Positions 23,315-32,762 of a stretch of 61,851 bases of DNA are shown one piece after another (the first letter of the stretch is position 1; each line of letters starts with the position of its first letter). Origin of the DNA: Streptomyces bicolor (GTDB lineage Bacteria; Actinomycetota; Actinomycetes; Streptomycetales; Streptomycetaceae); the NCBI RefSeq assembly GCF_000719285.1, contig NZ_JOFS01000040.1, positions 1-61,851 on the forward strand, in the 5' to 3' direction. The notes beneath the pieces were generated by a model that worked only from the letters and a program-made list of their open reading frames with translations, had not been told where the DNA came from and ran no database searches. The translations under genes and the position numbers were made by a program.

Positions 23315-26187
23315 GCCTTCCTCCACTTGCCGAAGAACTCCTCGACGATGCGCTGTGCGGCCGTGCCCTCGTCGTACTCGCCGAAGTCGGCCACGAACCG
23401 CTCCCGCGCCGCCGCGTACTTGACCGACTGCTCCTCCAGCGACGACGTCGCCAGCACGGAACGCAGCTCGTCCTCCGTGCGGACGACGGGGCCCGGTGCC
23501 CGTTCCAGCAGGTCGAAGTAGGTGCCGCGGCCTTCGTGCACGTACTCCTCGTAATCGTGCGGGAAGAACAGCATCGGGCGGTCCAGCAGGGCGTAGTCGA
23601 ACATCACCGACGAGTAGTCCGTGATCAGGGCGTCGGCGAGCGCGAGGAGGGGCGTCACGTCGTGGTGGTCCGACACGTCGATGACGCGGCCCCGCACGGA
23701 CGGCGGGAGCACCACGTGGTTGAGGTAGTGCGCGCGGACGAGGAGGACGTACTGGTCGCCGAACTCCTCCGCGAAGCGGTCCACGTCGAAGGGCAGCGCG
23801 AAACGGCGCTGGCCGTGGTGGCGGAAGGTGGGGGCGTACAGCAGCACCTTCTTCCCCGCCGGGATGCCCAACTCGTCGGCCAGCGGCGGCCGTTCGGTCG
23901 CGCCTCGCGCCGCCACGAGGGCGTCGTTGCGCGGGTAGCCCACCCGCAGCAGTGTCTTCTCCCGCAGCCGGAAGGCCTTGGCGAGGGTGCGGACGTCGTG
24001 CTCCGAGCGGATCAGGAAGTGGTCGAAGCGGTCGAGGGAGCGCTGCTGTTCCGCCTGCTCGGCGCGGGACTTGAGCTTCCAGCCGGCCTCGTCGAAGCCC
24101 ATCCGCTTGAGCGCCGAGCCGTGCCAGGTCTGGATGTAGGTCGTCCCGGGGCGCTTGGTCAGCTTCAGCGGGTAGCTCTGGTTGTCGATCCAGAACTCGG
24201 CCCGGGCGAGCGCCCGGAGGTAGGGCAGCGACCAGCGGCGCACCAGCGTGGCGTCGGCGGGGAAGCCCTGCGGTCGGCCCGTGTACGACCACACCGCCTC
24301 GAAGTCGAGACCCTGGCGGCGCATCTCCTCGTAGATCGCCCGGGGGCTGTCGCTGTACTGCCGGCCGAGGTGGCTCTCGAAGACCACCAGCCGCTTGCGC
24401 ACCGGCATGCGCTGGAAACAGTCGTGGTAGAGGCGGAGCTTGGTCTCTCCGCCGGTGGCCTTCGCGCGCAGCGCCTTCGCCTTGCGGTAGCCGGTCTTGG
24501 CGAGGCGGCCCGGGGTGCCCCGCAGGCCGCGCACGACGAGGTCGTTCGCCTTCTTGCCGGGGACGAGCCTAAAGGCGAGGTGGCCGCGGCTGGAGACCTC
24601 CGGTTCGATCCGGTCGGCGACCAGCCGGGTCAGGCGGGGGCGCACCGGCACCTCGCCGGACACCAGGCCGGGCCGGGTGGCGGTCAGGCGCGTCGTCGTG
24701 CGCTCACCGTCGACGTCCAGGTGGAGCCGTACGTCCCACACGGCGTCCACGATGCCGAGCGGGCGCAGGCCCTTCGCCAGGTCGGCCGAGGCCTCCCAGG
24801 ACACGTACGGGCCCTCGTGCCGGACCGCCGCCACCGGGAAGCGGAACGTCTGGAAGCGCAGCCCCTGGCGGCGGGCGTAGAACTCCAGCTCCGCGCTGAG
24901 CCGGGCACCCCCCGGGATGACGCCGAGGGGGTTGGTGACGCGCCCCGCGAGCCGGACGACACCGCCCTTGCCCTGCTGCTCGTCCTGCCGGTACTCGGTG
25001 AGCTCGTTGCGCGGGAACAGCTTCCCGACCGGCCGGGTGTGGTAGCCGAGCTCGGTGACGTCCAGGATCCGGCGCGCGAAGGGGTCCTCGTCGATGTGCT
25101 CGGCGCACCAGTAGACCCGCCCGTCGCGCTCGGTGAGCGGGGCGGAGACCTTGTCACGGTTGGTGAGCGTGTCCACGGCCGGAAGCAGGTTGTCCCAGTC
25201 GCTCATCCGCAGCAGATACGCGCAGACCGCGTGGATCGGCTCGATCTCGTCGTAGGCGGCCGGGTCGATCGACGCCAGATAGGCGCGGGCGAGGGCGGCG
25301 AACTCCTGGCGGTAGGCGGCGTCCCGGAAGGGCAGGTCGCGCAGGTGCAGCACCAGGTCGTGCTTGAGGAACTTGACGTCCTTGCGGAACTTCAGCTCCG
25401 TCATGCCCTGGTCGGCGAGCAGCCGGTCGACCCGGCGGTGCATCTCCATGCGGTGCGCGAAGTTGGCGATCTCGGCCCGGCGGTTGCTGATCGACTTGGC
25501 ACTGGCCTTCTCGACGACGTTCCAGTCGTAGACCCGGTTCGGTATCAGGGTGATGCGGCGGGCCGCCACATACGCCTGGGCGGAGAAGAGCAGGTCCTCG
25601 TAGTGGATGCCGACGGGGAACTCCAGGCCGGCGTCGAGCAGGAACTGACGGCGGTAGCACTTGTTGGTCGACAGGGTGTCGAAGACCAGCAGGTCAGGCA
25701 GCTCGGTGATCAAGTCGAAGGTGCGGGTGCGGGCGTACAGCCACGGGTACCACTTGACCTCCTTGCGGTGCCGCGAGTCGACGTGGACGCGCACGCACAT
25801 GCCGGAGACGAGGTCGGCGCCGGTGGTCTCGGCCGCTTCCAGGAAGTTGCGGCAGGCGTCGCGCTCCAGGACGTCGTCGCTGTCGAGGAAGAGGACATAG
25901 GCGCCGCGGGCCTCCTGGATGCCGCGGTTGCGGGGAGCGCCGCAGCCACCGCTGTTCTCGGGCAGCCGATGGGCCCGTACGCGGCCGGGGTGCTCGGCGG
26001 CGAGCCGGCGGGCCACCTCGTACGAGCCGTCCGTGCTGTGGTCGTCGACGATCACGACCTCGACGCTGCGCAGTGTCTGCTCCAGCACCGAGCGCACGGC
26101 CGTGGGCAGCCTGGCCTCGTCGTTGTAGACGATCACGACGACGGACATGGCGGGTCGCTGATCCCCGTCCACCTTCACCCCATTCAT
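23311..26187 (-). CDS. Bifunctional GT2 / TagF-like polyol-phosphate transferase
   Basis: This protein of 958 residues joins two enzymes. The N-terminal GT2 domain has SVVVIVYNDEARLPTAVRSVLEQ, DDHSTDGS, NSGGCGAPRNRG and FLDSDDV. From about residue 590 there is a CDP-glycerol:polyglycerophosphate glycerophosphotransferase (TagF) domain with FESHLGRQYSDSPRAIYEEM, TWHGSALKRMG, YAPTFR, DVSDHHDVTPLLALADALITDYSSVMFDYALL and FFPHDYEEY. It would build a teichoic-acid-like wall polymer on the cytoplasmic face of the membrane. The start is the ATG at 26187 (MNGVKVDGDQ), with an alternative at 26148 (MSVVVIVY). It is coupled to the GT4 gene. Confidence 0.92.
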   Translation of the reverse strand: MNGVKVDGDQRPAMSVVVIVYNDEARLPTAVRSVLEQTLRSVEVVIVDDHSTDGSYEVARRLAAEHPGRVRAHRLPENSGGCGAPRNRGIQEARGAYVLFLDSDDVLERDACRNFLEAAETTGADLVSGMCVRVHVDSRHRKEVKWYPWLYARTRTFDLITELPDLLVFDTLSTNKCYRRQFLLDAGLEFPVGIHYEDLLFSAQAYVAARRITLIPNRVYDWNVVEKASAKSISNRRAEIANFAHRMEMHRRVDRLLADQGMTELKFRKDVKFLKHDLVLHLRDLPFRDAAYRQEFAALARAYLASIDPAAYDEIEPIHAVCAYLLRMSDWDNLLPAVDTLTNRDKVSAPLTERDGRVYWCAEHIDEDPFARRILDVTELGYHTRPVGKLFPRNELTEYRQDEQQGKGGVVRLAGRVTNPLGVIPGGARLSAELEFYARRQGLRFQTFRFPVAAVRHEGPYVSWEASADLAKGLRPLGIVDAVWDVRLHLDVDGERTTTRLTATRPGLVSGEVPVRPRLTRLVADRIEPEVSSRGHLAFRLVPGKKANDLVVRGLRGTPGRLAKTGYRKAKALRAKATGGETKLRLYHDCFQRMPVRKRLVVFESHLGRQYSDSPRAIYEEMRRQGLDFEAVWSYTGRPQGFPADATLVRRWSLPYLRALARAEFWIDNQSYPLKLTKRPGTTYIQTWHGSALKRMGFDEAGWKLKSRAEQAEQQRSLDRFDHFLIRSEHDVRTLAKAFRLREKTLLRVGYPRNDALVAARGATERPPLADELGIPAGKKVLLYAPTFRHHGQRRFALPFDVDRFAEEFGDQYVLLVRAHYLNHVVLPPSVRGRVIDVSDHHDVTPLLALADALITDYSSVMFDYALLDRPMLFFPHDYEEYVHEGRGTYFDLLERAPGPVVRTEDELRSVLATSSLEEQSVKYAAARERFVADFGEYDEGTAAQRIVEEFFGKWRKA

Positions 26188-26365
26188 CACTGCTTCCACT
26201 CTCTGGGGGCGATCATGCGCCAGAGGGTCACTTGGGTAGATGTCCAGGGTGCCGGGCGGGTTGCTTCGACGCCCCTGGAGGCACATCGTGCACACGGAGC
26301 GTACACAGGGCGGGCACGCAGCGTGCACGGATGCCGGTGCATCCACCGCCGCCCCGGGTCTTGTC

Positions 26366-26378
26366 TGACGGTCCGTCA
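26366..26378. promoter_or_regulatory. Predicted operator, perfect TGACGG-T-CCGTCA palindrome
   Basis: This perfect 13-base palindrome in the 249-base gap between the divergent GT2-TagF gene and the luciferase-like gene (start 26437) lies much nearer the latter. It is the same motif as at the other catabolic promoters in the window. Confidence 0.7.
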
Positions 26379-26436
26379 GCTACGAGCATGTACCCCGCGT
26401 CACTCCACACGCCGGACCGCCAGTGAAGGGGGCGCC

Positions 26437-27405
26437 ATGCCCGCCCTGCCGCCGGAAGGGCGACGACTCGCCTACGGCATCCAACTGCCCGTCCAGTCCC
26501 AGAGCACGATCTACGCCGAACCCTGGGAGGCCACCGCCGGCCCCGACGACCTCGTCGCCGTCGCCCGCGCCGCCGACCGCGCCGGCTTCGCCTACCTCGC
26601 GAGCTGCGACCACGTCGCTATCCCGCGCCGCCTGGCATCCGCGATGAGCACGGTCTGGTACGACCCCGTGGCCACGCTCGCCTTCCTCGCGGCGGCCACC
26701 GAACGCATACGGCTGCTCAGCCACGTGGCCGTGGTGGGCCTACGGCATCCGCTCCTCACCGCCAAGCAGTACGCCACCCTCGACCACCTCAGCGGCGGCC
26801 GGCTGATCCTCGGGGTCGGGGCCGGGCACGTACGCGAGGAGTTCGAGGCGCTCGGGGTGGACTTCGAGCGGCGCGGGGCCGTGCTGGACGAGTCGATCGA
26901 CGCCCTGCGGGCCGCCCTCGGGCCGGACGAGTTCCCCGAACACCACGGCAAGCTCTACGACTTCGAGGGCCTGGGCCAGCTCCCGCGCCCCGCCCAGGAG
27001 CGCGTCCCGCTCTGGGTCGGCGGCTCGTCCCCGGCCGCCGTGCGCAGGGCCGCCCTCAACGCGGACGGGTGGCTGCCGCAGGGGGATCCGCGGGACCGGC
27101 TGCCCGCGCAGATCGCGTGGATACGGCGGCTGAGGGATGAGGCGGCCCGCGGCGGAGCCGCTGTCGGACGCGGTGACGGGCCGTTCTCCGTCGGCGCCAT
27201 CGCCGAGCCCCTGTACGTCGGCGAGCCGGGCTGGGACGTCGGCCGCCGCACGCTCACCGGTCGCCCGGAGGCGCTGGCCGAGTCCCTGCGGGCGTACCGC
27301 GCGATGGGCGTGGACCAGATCCAGGTGCGGTTCCGCAGCCGCAGCCGTACCGAGCTCACCGACCAGATAGCGGCGTTCGGCGCCGAGGTGGCGCCCGACC
27401 TCTAG
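26437..27405 (+). CDS. LLM-class F420-dependent oxidoreductase
   Basis: This luciferase-like TIM-barrel oxidoreductase has 322 residues. It contains AVARAADRAGFAYLASCDHVAIP, TERIRLLSHVAVVGLRHPLLTAKQYATLDHLSGGRLILGVGAGHVREEFEALG and PLWVGGSSPAAVRRAAL. These match the F420-dependent TIGR03619 group. The substrate is unknown. The ATG at 26437 has AAGGGGG 5 bases upstream. The SDR gene follows after 10 bases, so the pair forms an operon controlled from the operator at 26366-26378. fbiC in the same window makes the deazaflavin that this family uses. Confidence 0.9.
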   Translation: MPALPPEGRRLAYGIQLPVQSQSTIYAEPWEATAGPDDLVAVARAADRAGFAYLASCDHVAIPRRLASAMSTVWYDPVATLAFLAAATERIRLLSHVAVVGLRHPLLTAKQYATLDHLSGGRLILGVGAGHVREEFEALGVDFERRGAVLDESIDALRAALGPDEFPEHHGKLYDFEGLGQLPRPAQERVPLWVGGSSPAAVRRAALNADGWLPQGDPRDRLPAQIAWIRRLRDEAARGGAAVGRGDGPFSVGAIAEPLYVGEPGWDVGRRTLTGRPEALAESLRAYRAMGVDQIQVRFRSRSRTELTDQIAAFGAEVAPDL

Positions 27406-27415
27406 GGAGAACGGC

Positions 27416-28186
27416 ATGGGCAAGCTGGACGGACGTGTCGTCATCGTCACGGGTGCGGCGCGCGGGCAGGGCGAGCAGGAGGCCCGCCTGTTCAGGGCGG
27501 AAGGGGCCGAGGTCGTGCTCGCCGACGTCCTCGACGAGCAGGGCGAGGCCCTGGCGCGGGAGATCGGCGGGCGGTACGTCCATCTGGACGTGGGCGAGGA
27601 GGAGGCCTGGCGGGCGGCGGTGGCCGTGGCCAAGGAGGCGTACGGCCGCGTCGACGGCCTCGTCAACAACGCCGGCATCCTGCGGTTCAACTCCCTCGTC
27701 GACACACCCCTCGATGAGTTCATGCAGGTCGTACGGGTCAACCAGGTCGGCTGCTTCCTCGGCGTGAAGACCGTGGCGCCGGCGATGGAGGACGGCGGCA
27801 CCATCGTCAACACCGCCTCCTACACGGCCGTGACCGGCATGGCGGCCGTGGGCACGTACGCCGCCACCAAGCACGCCATCCTCGGCCTCACCCGGGTCGC
27901 CGCCCTGGAGCTCGCGGACCGGCGCATCCGCGTCAACGCGATGTGCCCCGGTGCCATCGACACCGCGATGTCCAACCCCGCCCAGCTGGACCCGACGGCG
28001 GACGCGGAGGAGACGAGCCGGGCGCTGGACGAGCTGTACCGCAAGCTCGTGCCGCTCGGACGGATCGGCAGGCCGGAGGAGGTGGCGCGGCTGGCGCTGT
28101 TCCTGACGTGCGAGGACTCGTCGTACATCACCGGGCAGCCCTTCGTGATCGACGGTGGGTGGCTGGCGGGCGTGAGTGTCATCTGA
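27416..28186 (+). CDS. Short-chain dehydrogenase/reductase
   Basis: This classical SDR of 256 residues has the cofactor motif [12 protein letters not shown] (TGxxxGxG), NNAGIL, the catalytic Ser in [13 protein letters not shown], and PGAIDT near the C-terminal cofactor loop. It would oxidise or reduce an alcohol/ketone intermediate with NAD(P)H. It lies 10 bases after the F420-type oxidoreductase gene and carries no promoter of its own. A degenerate operator-like site overlaps its stop codon and may serve the next gene. Confidence 0.93.
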   Translation: MGKLDGRVVIVTGAARGQGEQEARLFRAEGAEVVLADVLDEQGEALAREIGGRYVHLDVGEEEAWRAAVAVAKEAYGRVDGLVNNAGILRFNSLVDTPLDEFMQVVRVNQVGCFLGVKTVAPAMEDGGTIVNTASYTAVTGMAAVGTYAATKHAILGLTRVAALELADRRIRVNAMCPGAIDTAMSNPAQLDPTADAEETSRALDELYRKLVPLGRIGRPEEVARLALFLTCEDSSYITGQPFVIDGGWLAGVSVI

Positions 28187-28196
28187 CTGTCCATCA
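28184..28196. promoter_or_regulatory. Degenerate operator-like site TGACTGTCCATCA
   Basis: Each half-site deviates by one base from TGACGG/CCGTCA. The TGA is also the stop codon of the SDR gene. It is credible mainly because a better site lies 42 bases further on, before the same luciferase-like gene. Confidence 0.4.
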
Positions 28197-28238
28197 GCTA
28201 TTGACCCTCCATGCCGGTGGTGCGACAGTCATCGAAAC

Positions 28239-28251
28239 TGACGGAGCGTCA
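28239..28251. promoter_or_regulatory. Predicted operator TGACGGAGCGTCA (one mismatch)
   Basis: This is a palindrome of TGACG-GAG-CGTCA. Its centre is 68 bases before the luciferase-like gene start at 28313. It marks this three-gene operon as a member of the predicted regulon. Confidence 0.6.
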
Positions 28252-28312
28252 GAAACGGCGTCAGAAGGCTTGGCGTCTCGGAAATCTTCGCGACCGGGGA
28301 CGGTGAACCTCC

Positions 28313-29431
28313 TTGGAATTCGGGCTCTTTGTACAGGGATACGTGGGCAAGCGCGCCGAGACCGACCCGCTCGCCGAGCACAAGGCGCTGATGGAGGAGA
28401 CCGAGTACGTCATCCAGGCGGACAAGTCCGGCTTCAAGTACGCGTGGGCCTCCGAGCACCACTTCCTGGAGGAGTACTCGCACCTGTCGGCCAACGACGT
28501 GTACCTGGGGTACTTGGCGCACGCGACCGAGCGCATTCATCTCGGATCCGGGATCTTCAACCCGCTCGCCCAGGTCAACCACCCCGTCAAGGTCGCCGAG
28601 AAGGTGGCCATGCTCGACCATCTCTCCGGCAACCGGTTCGAGTTCGGCAGCGGGCGCGGCGCCGGATCGCACGAGATCCTCGGGTTCCTCCCCGGGATCA
28701 CCGATATGAACTACACCAAGGAGATCTGGGAAGAGACCATCGCCGAGTTCCCGAAGATGTGGCTGCAGGACGAGTACGTCGGCTTCCAGGGCAAGCACTG
28801 GTCGCTGCCGCCGCGGAAGGTGCTGCCGAAGCCGTACGGGAAGTCGCATCCGGCGATGTGGTACGCGGCCGGGTCCCCGCCGTCGTACGCCATGGCGGCG
28901 AAGAAGGGGCTCGGGGTGCTGGGCTTCAGTGTGCAGAAGGTCTCCGACATGGAGTGGGTGCTGGAGCAGTACAAGACGGCGATCGTGGACGCCGAGCCGG
29001 TGGGGGACTTCGTCAACGACAACGTGATGGTGACGACCACGGCGATCTGTGCGCCGACCCATGAGGAGGCCGTGCGGATCGCTGTGAGCGGGGGGCTGCA
29101 CTATCTGCCGTCGCTCGTGTTCCGGTACCACGACACGTTCCCGCGGCCCGAGGGCTTTCCGGTGTGGCCGGAGACGCTGCCCGAGTACAACGCGGAGTTC
29201 GTGGAGCTGCTCATCGAGGAGGAGCTGGTGATCTGCGGGGATCCGGACGAGGTGCTTCGGCAGTGCAAGCGGTGGGAGCAGGCCGGGGCGGATCAGTTGT
29301 CGTTCGGGTTGCCGGTGGGGGTGCCGAAGGAGGAGACGTTGCAGACGATTCGGTTGATCGGGGAGCACGTGATTCCGAAGATCGATACGGATCCTGTTCA
29401 TCGGACGTCCCGGTTCCGGGCTGCCGCGTAA
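28313..29431 (+). CDS. LLM-class flavin/F420-dependent oxidoreductase
   Basis: This luciferase-like protein of 372 residues starts MEFGLFVQGYVG and contains GFKYAWASEHHFLEEYSHLSAND, RIHLGSGIFNPLAQVNHPVKVAEKVAMLDHLSGNRFEFGSGRG and HPAMWYAAGSPPSYAMAAKKGLGVLGF. It is a bacterial-luciferase-fold monooxygenase or dehydrogenase, and FMN versus F420 use cannot be decided by eye. The start is the TTG at 28313, chosen because it begins the conserved first strand; a purine-rich GGGGACGG lies about 11 bases upstream. It is probably the first gene of an operon with the deacylase-like and aldehyde dehydrogenase genes. Confidence 0.88.
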   Translation: MEFGLFVQGYVGKRAETDPLAEHKALMEETEYVIQADKSGFKYAWASEHHFLEEYSHLSANDVYLGYLAHATERIHLGSGIFNPLAQVNHPVKVAEKVAMLDHLSGNRFEFGSGRGAGSHEILGFLPGITDMNYTKEIWEETIAEFPKMWLQDEYVGFQGKHWSLPPRKVLPKPYGKSHPAMWYAAGSPPSYAMAAKKGLGVLGFSVQKVSDMEWVLEQYKTAIVDAEPVGDFVNDNVMVTTTAICAPTHEEAVRIAVSGGLHYLPSLVFRYHDTFPRPEGFPVWPETLPEYNAEFVELLIEEELVICGDPDEVLRQCKRWEQAGADQLSFGLPVGVPKEETLQTIRLIGEHVIPKIDTDPVHRTSRFRAAA

Positions 29432-29445
29432 GCGCCGTTGCGGGG

Positions 29446-29512
29446 TGCGGGTTGTGTGGGGCTGGTCGCGCCCACGCGGCGGAGCCGCAAATCGATACAG
29501 CCCCGCGCCCCT
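29446..29512 (-). repeat. Interspersed palindromic repeat, copy B
   Basis: This 67-base intergenic copy lies on the minus strand, 15 bases after the luciferase-like stop, in the 120-base gap before the deacylase-type gene. The core GCGGCTCCGCCGCGTGGGCG is identical to copies A and C. It diverges only at the distal end (CCCCACACAACCC). It could form a stable hairpin in the operon mRNA. Confidence 0.9.
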
Positions 29513-29551
29513 TCAGGTCGGACATGTCCCCGCAGTTGAAAAGGGATCCCC

Positions 29552-31282
29552 ATGCTTGATCACCTCATCAAGGGCGCGACCGTCGTCGACGGGACGGGCG
29601 CGCCCGGCTACACCGCCGACGTCGGCATACGCGATGGTCGTATCGCGGTCATCGGCACGGTCACCGAAGAAGCTCGCACCAGCGAGGACGCCTCCGGGCT
29701 CGTCCTCACCCCCGGCTTCGTCGATCCCCACACCCACTACGACGCCCAGCTCTTCTGGGACCCGTACGCGACCCCGTCCCTCAATCACGGCGTCACCACC
29801 GTCGCCGCCGGCAACTGCGGGTTCACGCTCGCGCCGCTGAACCCGGACCGTCCCGAGGACGCCGACTACACCCGTCGGATGATGTCCAAGGTCGAGGGCA
29901 TGTCGCTGGTGGCGCTGGAGGAGGGGGCGCCCTGGAGCTGGCACGGGTTCGGGGAGTATCTGGACGCCCTGGAGGGGCGGATCGCCGTCAATGCCGGGTT
30001 CATGGTGGGGCACTGTGCGCTGCGGCGGTACGTGATGGGGGCGGACGCCGTCGGGGGGCAGCCGTCCGGCGAGCAACTGGCCGAGATGCTGCGGCTGTTG
30101 CACGAGGCCATGGACGCCGGGGCCTGGGGGTTCTCCACCACCCAGTCGTCCACGCACTCCGACGGGGACGGGCAGCCGGTGGCCTCACGGCATGCGCTGC
30201 CCGCCGAGCTGCTGGCCCTCTCGCGGGCCGTCGGTGAGCACGAGGGGACGCAGATCGAGGCGATCGTCGCCGGGTGCCTCGATCAGTTCAGTGACGCGGA
30301 GATCGAGCTGTTCGCGGAGATGAGCGCGGCGGCCGGGCGGCCGTTGAACTGGAACGTGCTGACCATCGACTCGGCCGTGCCCGAGCGGGTGCCCCGGCAA
30401 CTGCTCGCCAGTGAGCGGGCCCGGAAGGCGGGCGGGCGGGTCGTCGCGCTCACCATGCCGATCCTCACGCCGATGAACATGTCCCTTGGCACCTTCTGCG
30501 CCCTGAACCTGATCCCCGGCTGGGGTCCGGTCCTCGGTCTCCCCGTCCCCGAGCGGATCGAGAAGCTGCGCGACCCCGGCGTACAGGCGGAGCTGCTGCG
30601 GCACTCCCAGGCCAGGGAAGCCGGTGTCTTCCGGCGGCTGACCAACTTCGGGCGGTATGTCATCGGGGACACCTACAGCGAGGCGAACCGGGGTCTGAGC
30701 GGGCGGATCGTGGCGGACATCGCCGCCGAGCGCGGGCAGGAGCCGTTCGCCACGCTGGTCGAGATCTGCGCGGCCGACGAGCTGCGCACGGTGCTGTGGC
30801 CGATGCCGACCGACAACGATCCGGCGTCCTGGGCCATGCGCGCCGAGGCCTGGCAGCACGAGGACGTCATGCTGGGCGGCTCGGACGCCGGGGCGCATCT
30901 CGACCGGATGTGCGGGGCGCCGTACACCACCCGGTTCATCGGGGACTGTCTGCGTGGGCGGAAGCTGGCGAGCCTGGAGCAGGCGGTGAGGATGCTGACG
31001 GACGATCCCGCACGGCTCTTCGGGCTGCGTGAGCGGGGTCGGGTGGCGGATGGCTTCCATGCGGATCTGGTGCTCTTCGACCCGGAGCGGATCGACGCCG
31101 GTACGGCCACCCTGGTGCACGACCTGCCGGGTGACAGTCCGCGGCTGGACTCCAAGGCGCTCGGGGTGCGGGCCGTGTGGGTCAACGGGGTGGAGGCGAT
31201 CCGCGACGACGTGGTGACCGGGGCCGTGCCGGGGCGTGTGCTGCGGTCGGGGCGGGACACCAGGACGGTGGCCACGAGGTGA
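29552..31282 (+). CDS. N-acyl-D-amino-acid deacylase-family amidohydrolase
   Basis: This amidohydrolase-superfamily enzyme has 576 residues. Features are LIKGATVVDGTGAPGYTADVGIRDGRI, the metal-binding HTH in PGFVDPHTHYDAQLFWDP, NHGVTTVAAGNCGFTLAP and the late aspartate in MLGGSDAGAHLDRM. It would hydrolyse a C-N bond in an amide or cyclic substrate. The family name is reliable, the substrate is not. The length is normal. GTGA overlap couples it to the aldehyde dehydrogenase downstream. The acidic, proline-poor segment at about 285-330 is typical of this branch. Confidence 0.9.
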   Translation: MLDHLIKGATVVDGTGAPGYTADVGIRDGRIAVIGTVTEEARTSEDASGLVLTPGFVDPHTHYDAQLFWDPYATPSLNHGVTTVAAGNCGFTLAPLNPDRPEDADYTRRMMSKVEGMSLVALEEGAPWSWHGFGEYLDALEGRIAVNAGFMVGHCALRRYVMGADAVGGQPSGEQLAEMLRLLHEAMDAGAWGFSTTQSSTHSDGDGQPVASRHALPAELLALSRAVGEHEGTQIEAIVAGCLDQFSDAEIELFAEMSAAAGRPLNWNVLTIDSAVPERVPRQLLASERARKAGGRVVALTMPILTPMNMSLGTFCALNLIPGWGPVLGLPVPERIEKLRDPGVQAELLRHSQAREAGVFRRLTNFGRYVIGDTYSEANRGLSGRIVADIAAERGQEPFATLVEICAADELRTVLWPMPTDNDPASWAMRAEAWQHEDVMLGGSDAGAHLDRMCGAPYTTRFIGDCLRGRKLASLEQAVRMLTDDPARLFGLRERGRVADGFHADLVLFDPERIDAGTATLVHDLPGDSPRLDSKALGVRAVWVNGVEAIRDDVVTGAVPGRVLRSGRDTRTVATR

Positions 31283-32742
31283 GTGCCGAGGGCGTCGACC
31301 GGCAGGGGCTGTTCGTCGACGGGGCGTGGGTGGAGCCGGACGGCGGCTATTACGCCGTAATCGACCCGGCCACCGAGGAGACCGCCGGGTGGGCTCCGGA
31401 GGCCTCGCGGGATCAGGTGCACGCGGCCTGCGCCGCGGCCCGCGAGGCCTTCGGGCCGTGGTCGCGTACGGCGCCGGAGGAACGGGCGGCCGTGCTGGCC
31501 AGGGCCGCGGACATCATCCGGGCACACCTCGTGCCGTACGCCGAACTGGCCCAGGCCGAGACCGGCGCGACCCTGGGGACGGCCCGGGGTATGCAGGTGG
31601 GCGTCGGGGCGGCCCGGTTCCGGCGGTACGCGCGCGTGGAGCCTGCCGAGTGGGCCGTCGCGCCGCAGATCAACGAGGCCGGGCCGATGGGGAAGGCCGG
31701 TGTGATGGGTGCCCTGGCCGTCCGTCAGCCCGTCGGAGTCGTCACCTGCATCACCTCCTACAACAACCCGTGGGCCAACCCGGCGGGCAAGATCGCCCCC
31801 GCGCTGGCCATGGGCAACACGGTGGTCGTGAAGCCCGCCCCGCAGGATCCGCTGTCCGTCTACCGGATGGCGGAGGCGCTGGAGGCGGCGGGAGTGCCGC
31901 GCGGGGTGGTGAACGTCGTCTCGGGGCGGTCGGTGGAGGTCGGCGAGGCGGCCGTCGGCTCCCGTGATGTCGACATGGTGAGCTTCACCGGGTCCACGGC
32001 CGTCGGGCAGCGCATCGCCGAGGTGTGCGGGCGGGACATGAAACGACAGTTGATGGAGCTCGGCGGGAAGGGCGCGGCGGTCGTCTTCGACGACGCGGAC
32101 ATCGGGTCGGCGGTGGCCGGGATCGGGACGACGTTCTCCTTCTACAGCGGGCAGATCTGTACGGCGCCGACGCGGGTGCTGGCCCAGCGGGGGGTGTACG
32201 ACCGGCTGGTGGAGCAACTCGCCGGGTATGCGGGCCGGTTGAGGGTGGGTGACCCGAGGGAGCGGCACACGGTGGTCGGGCCGGTGATCTCGGCGACGCA
32301 CCGGGACCGGGTGGAGTCGTACGTCGAACTCGGCCGCAAGGAAGGCGCGGTGGTGGTGGCCGGTGGCGAACGGCCCCCGTACGACCGCGGCTTCTACGTC
32401 GCGCCGACCCTTCTCGCGGACTGCACCAACGACATGCGGGTCGCGAGGGAGGAGATCTTCGGACCGGTCGTCTCCGTCATCCCCTTCGACGAGGAGGAAG
32501 AGGGCATCGCCCTCGCCAACGACACCGACTACGGCCTGATCGACTACGTCTGGTCCGGCGACGTCGCCCGCGCCTTCCGGGTCGCGCGGCAGCTGCGGGC
32601 CGGCGGGGTGGGGATCAACACCGTCGGGCGGAACATGGAGGCGCCGTTCGGAGGGTTCAAGAAGAGCGGGGTGGGGCGGGACGTGGGGTCGTATGCGCTG
32701 CACGCGTACAGCGAGGTGCAGGCGATCGTGTGGCCGGGGTGA
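31279..32742 (+). CDS. Aldehyde dehydrogenase family protein
   Basis: This NAD(P)-dependent aldehyde dehydrogenase of 487 residues oxidises an aldehyde to the acid. It has SYNNPWANPAGKIAPALAMGNTVVVKPAPQDPLSVY (cofactor domain), FTGSTAVGQRIAEV, the catalytic Glu in MELGGKGAAVVFDDADI, the catalytic Cys in SGQICTAPTRVL and GGFKKSGVGRDVGSYALHAYSEVQAI. The GTG start overlaps the amidohydrolase stop (GTGA), so it completes the operon that begins at 28313. Confidence 0.95.
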   Translation: MSAEGVDRQGLFVDGAWVEPDGGYYAVIDPATEETAGWAPEASRDQVHAACAAAREAFGPWSRTAPEERAAVLARAADIIRAHLVPYAELAQAETGATLGTARGMQVGVGAARFRRYARVEPAEWAVAPQINEAGPMGKAGVMGALAVRQPVGVVTCITSYNNPWANPAGKIAPALAMGNTVVVKPAPQDPLSVYRMAEALEAAGVPRGVVNVVSGRSVEVGEAAVGSRDVDMVSFTGSTAVGQRIAEVCGRDMKRQLMELGGKGAAVVFDDADIGSAVAGIGTTFSFYSGQICTAPTRVLAQRGVYDRLVEQLAGYAGRLRVGDPRERHTVVGPVISATHRDRVESYVELGRKEGAVVVAGGERPPYDRGFYVAPTLLADCTNDMRVAREEIFGPVVSVIPFDEEEEGIALANDTDYGLIDYVWSGDVARAFRVARQLRAGGVGINTVGRNMEAPFGGFKKSGVGRDVGSYALHAYSEVQAIVWPG

Positions 32743-32762
32743 ACGGAGTCCGCTTGCCCCGG

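Noticed and set aside
23536..27405. A 1289-codon open frame on the plus strand
   Set aside because: Most of it is antisense to the GT2-TagF fusion and its sequence is Arg/Gly/Val/His-rich shadow coding. Only the last part, from 26437, is a real gene.
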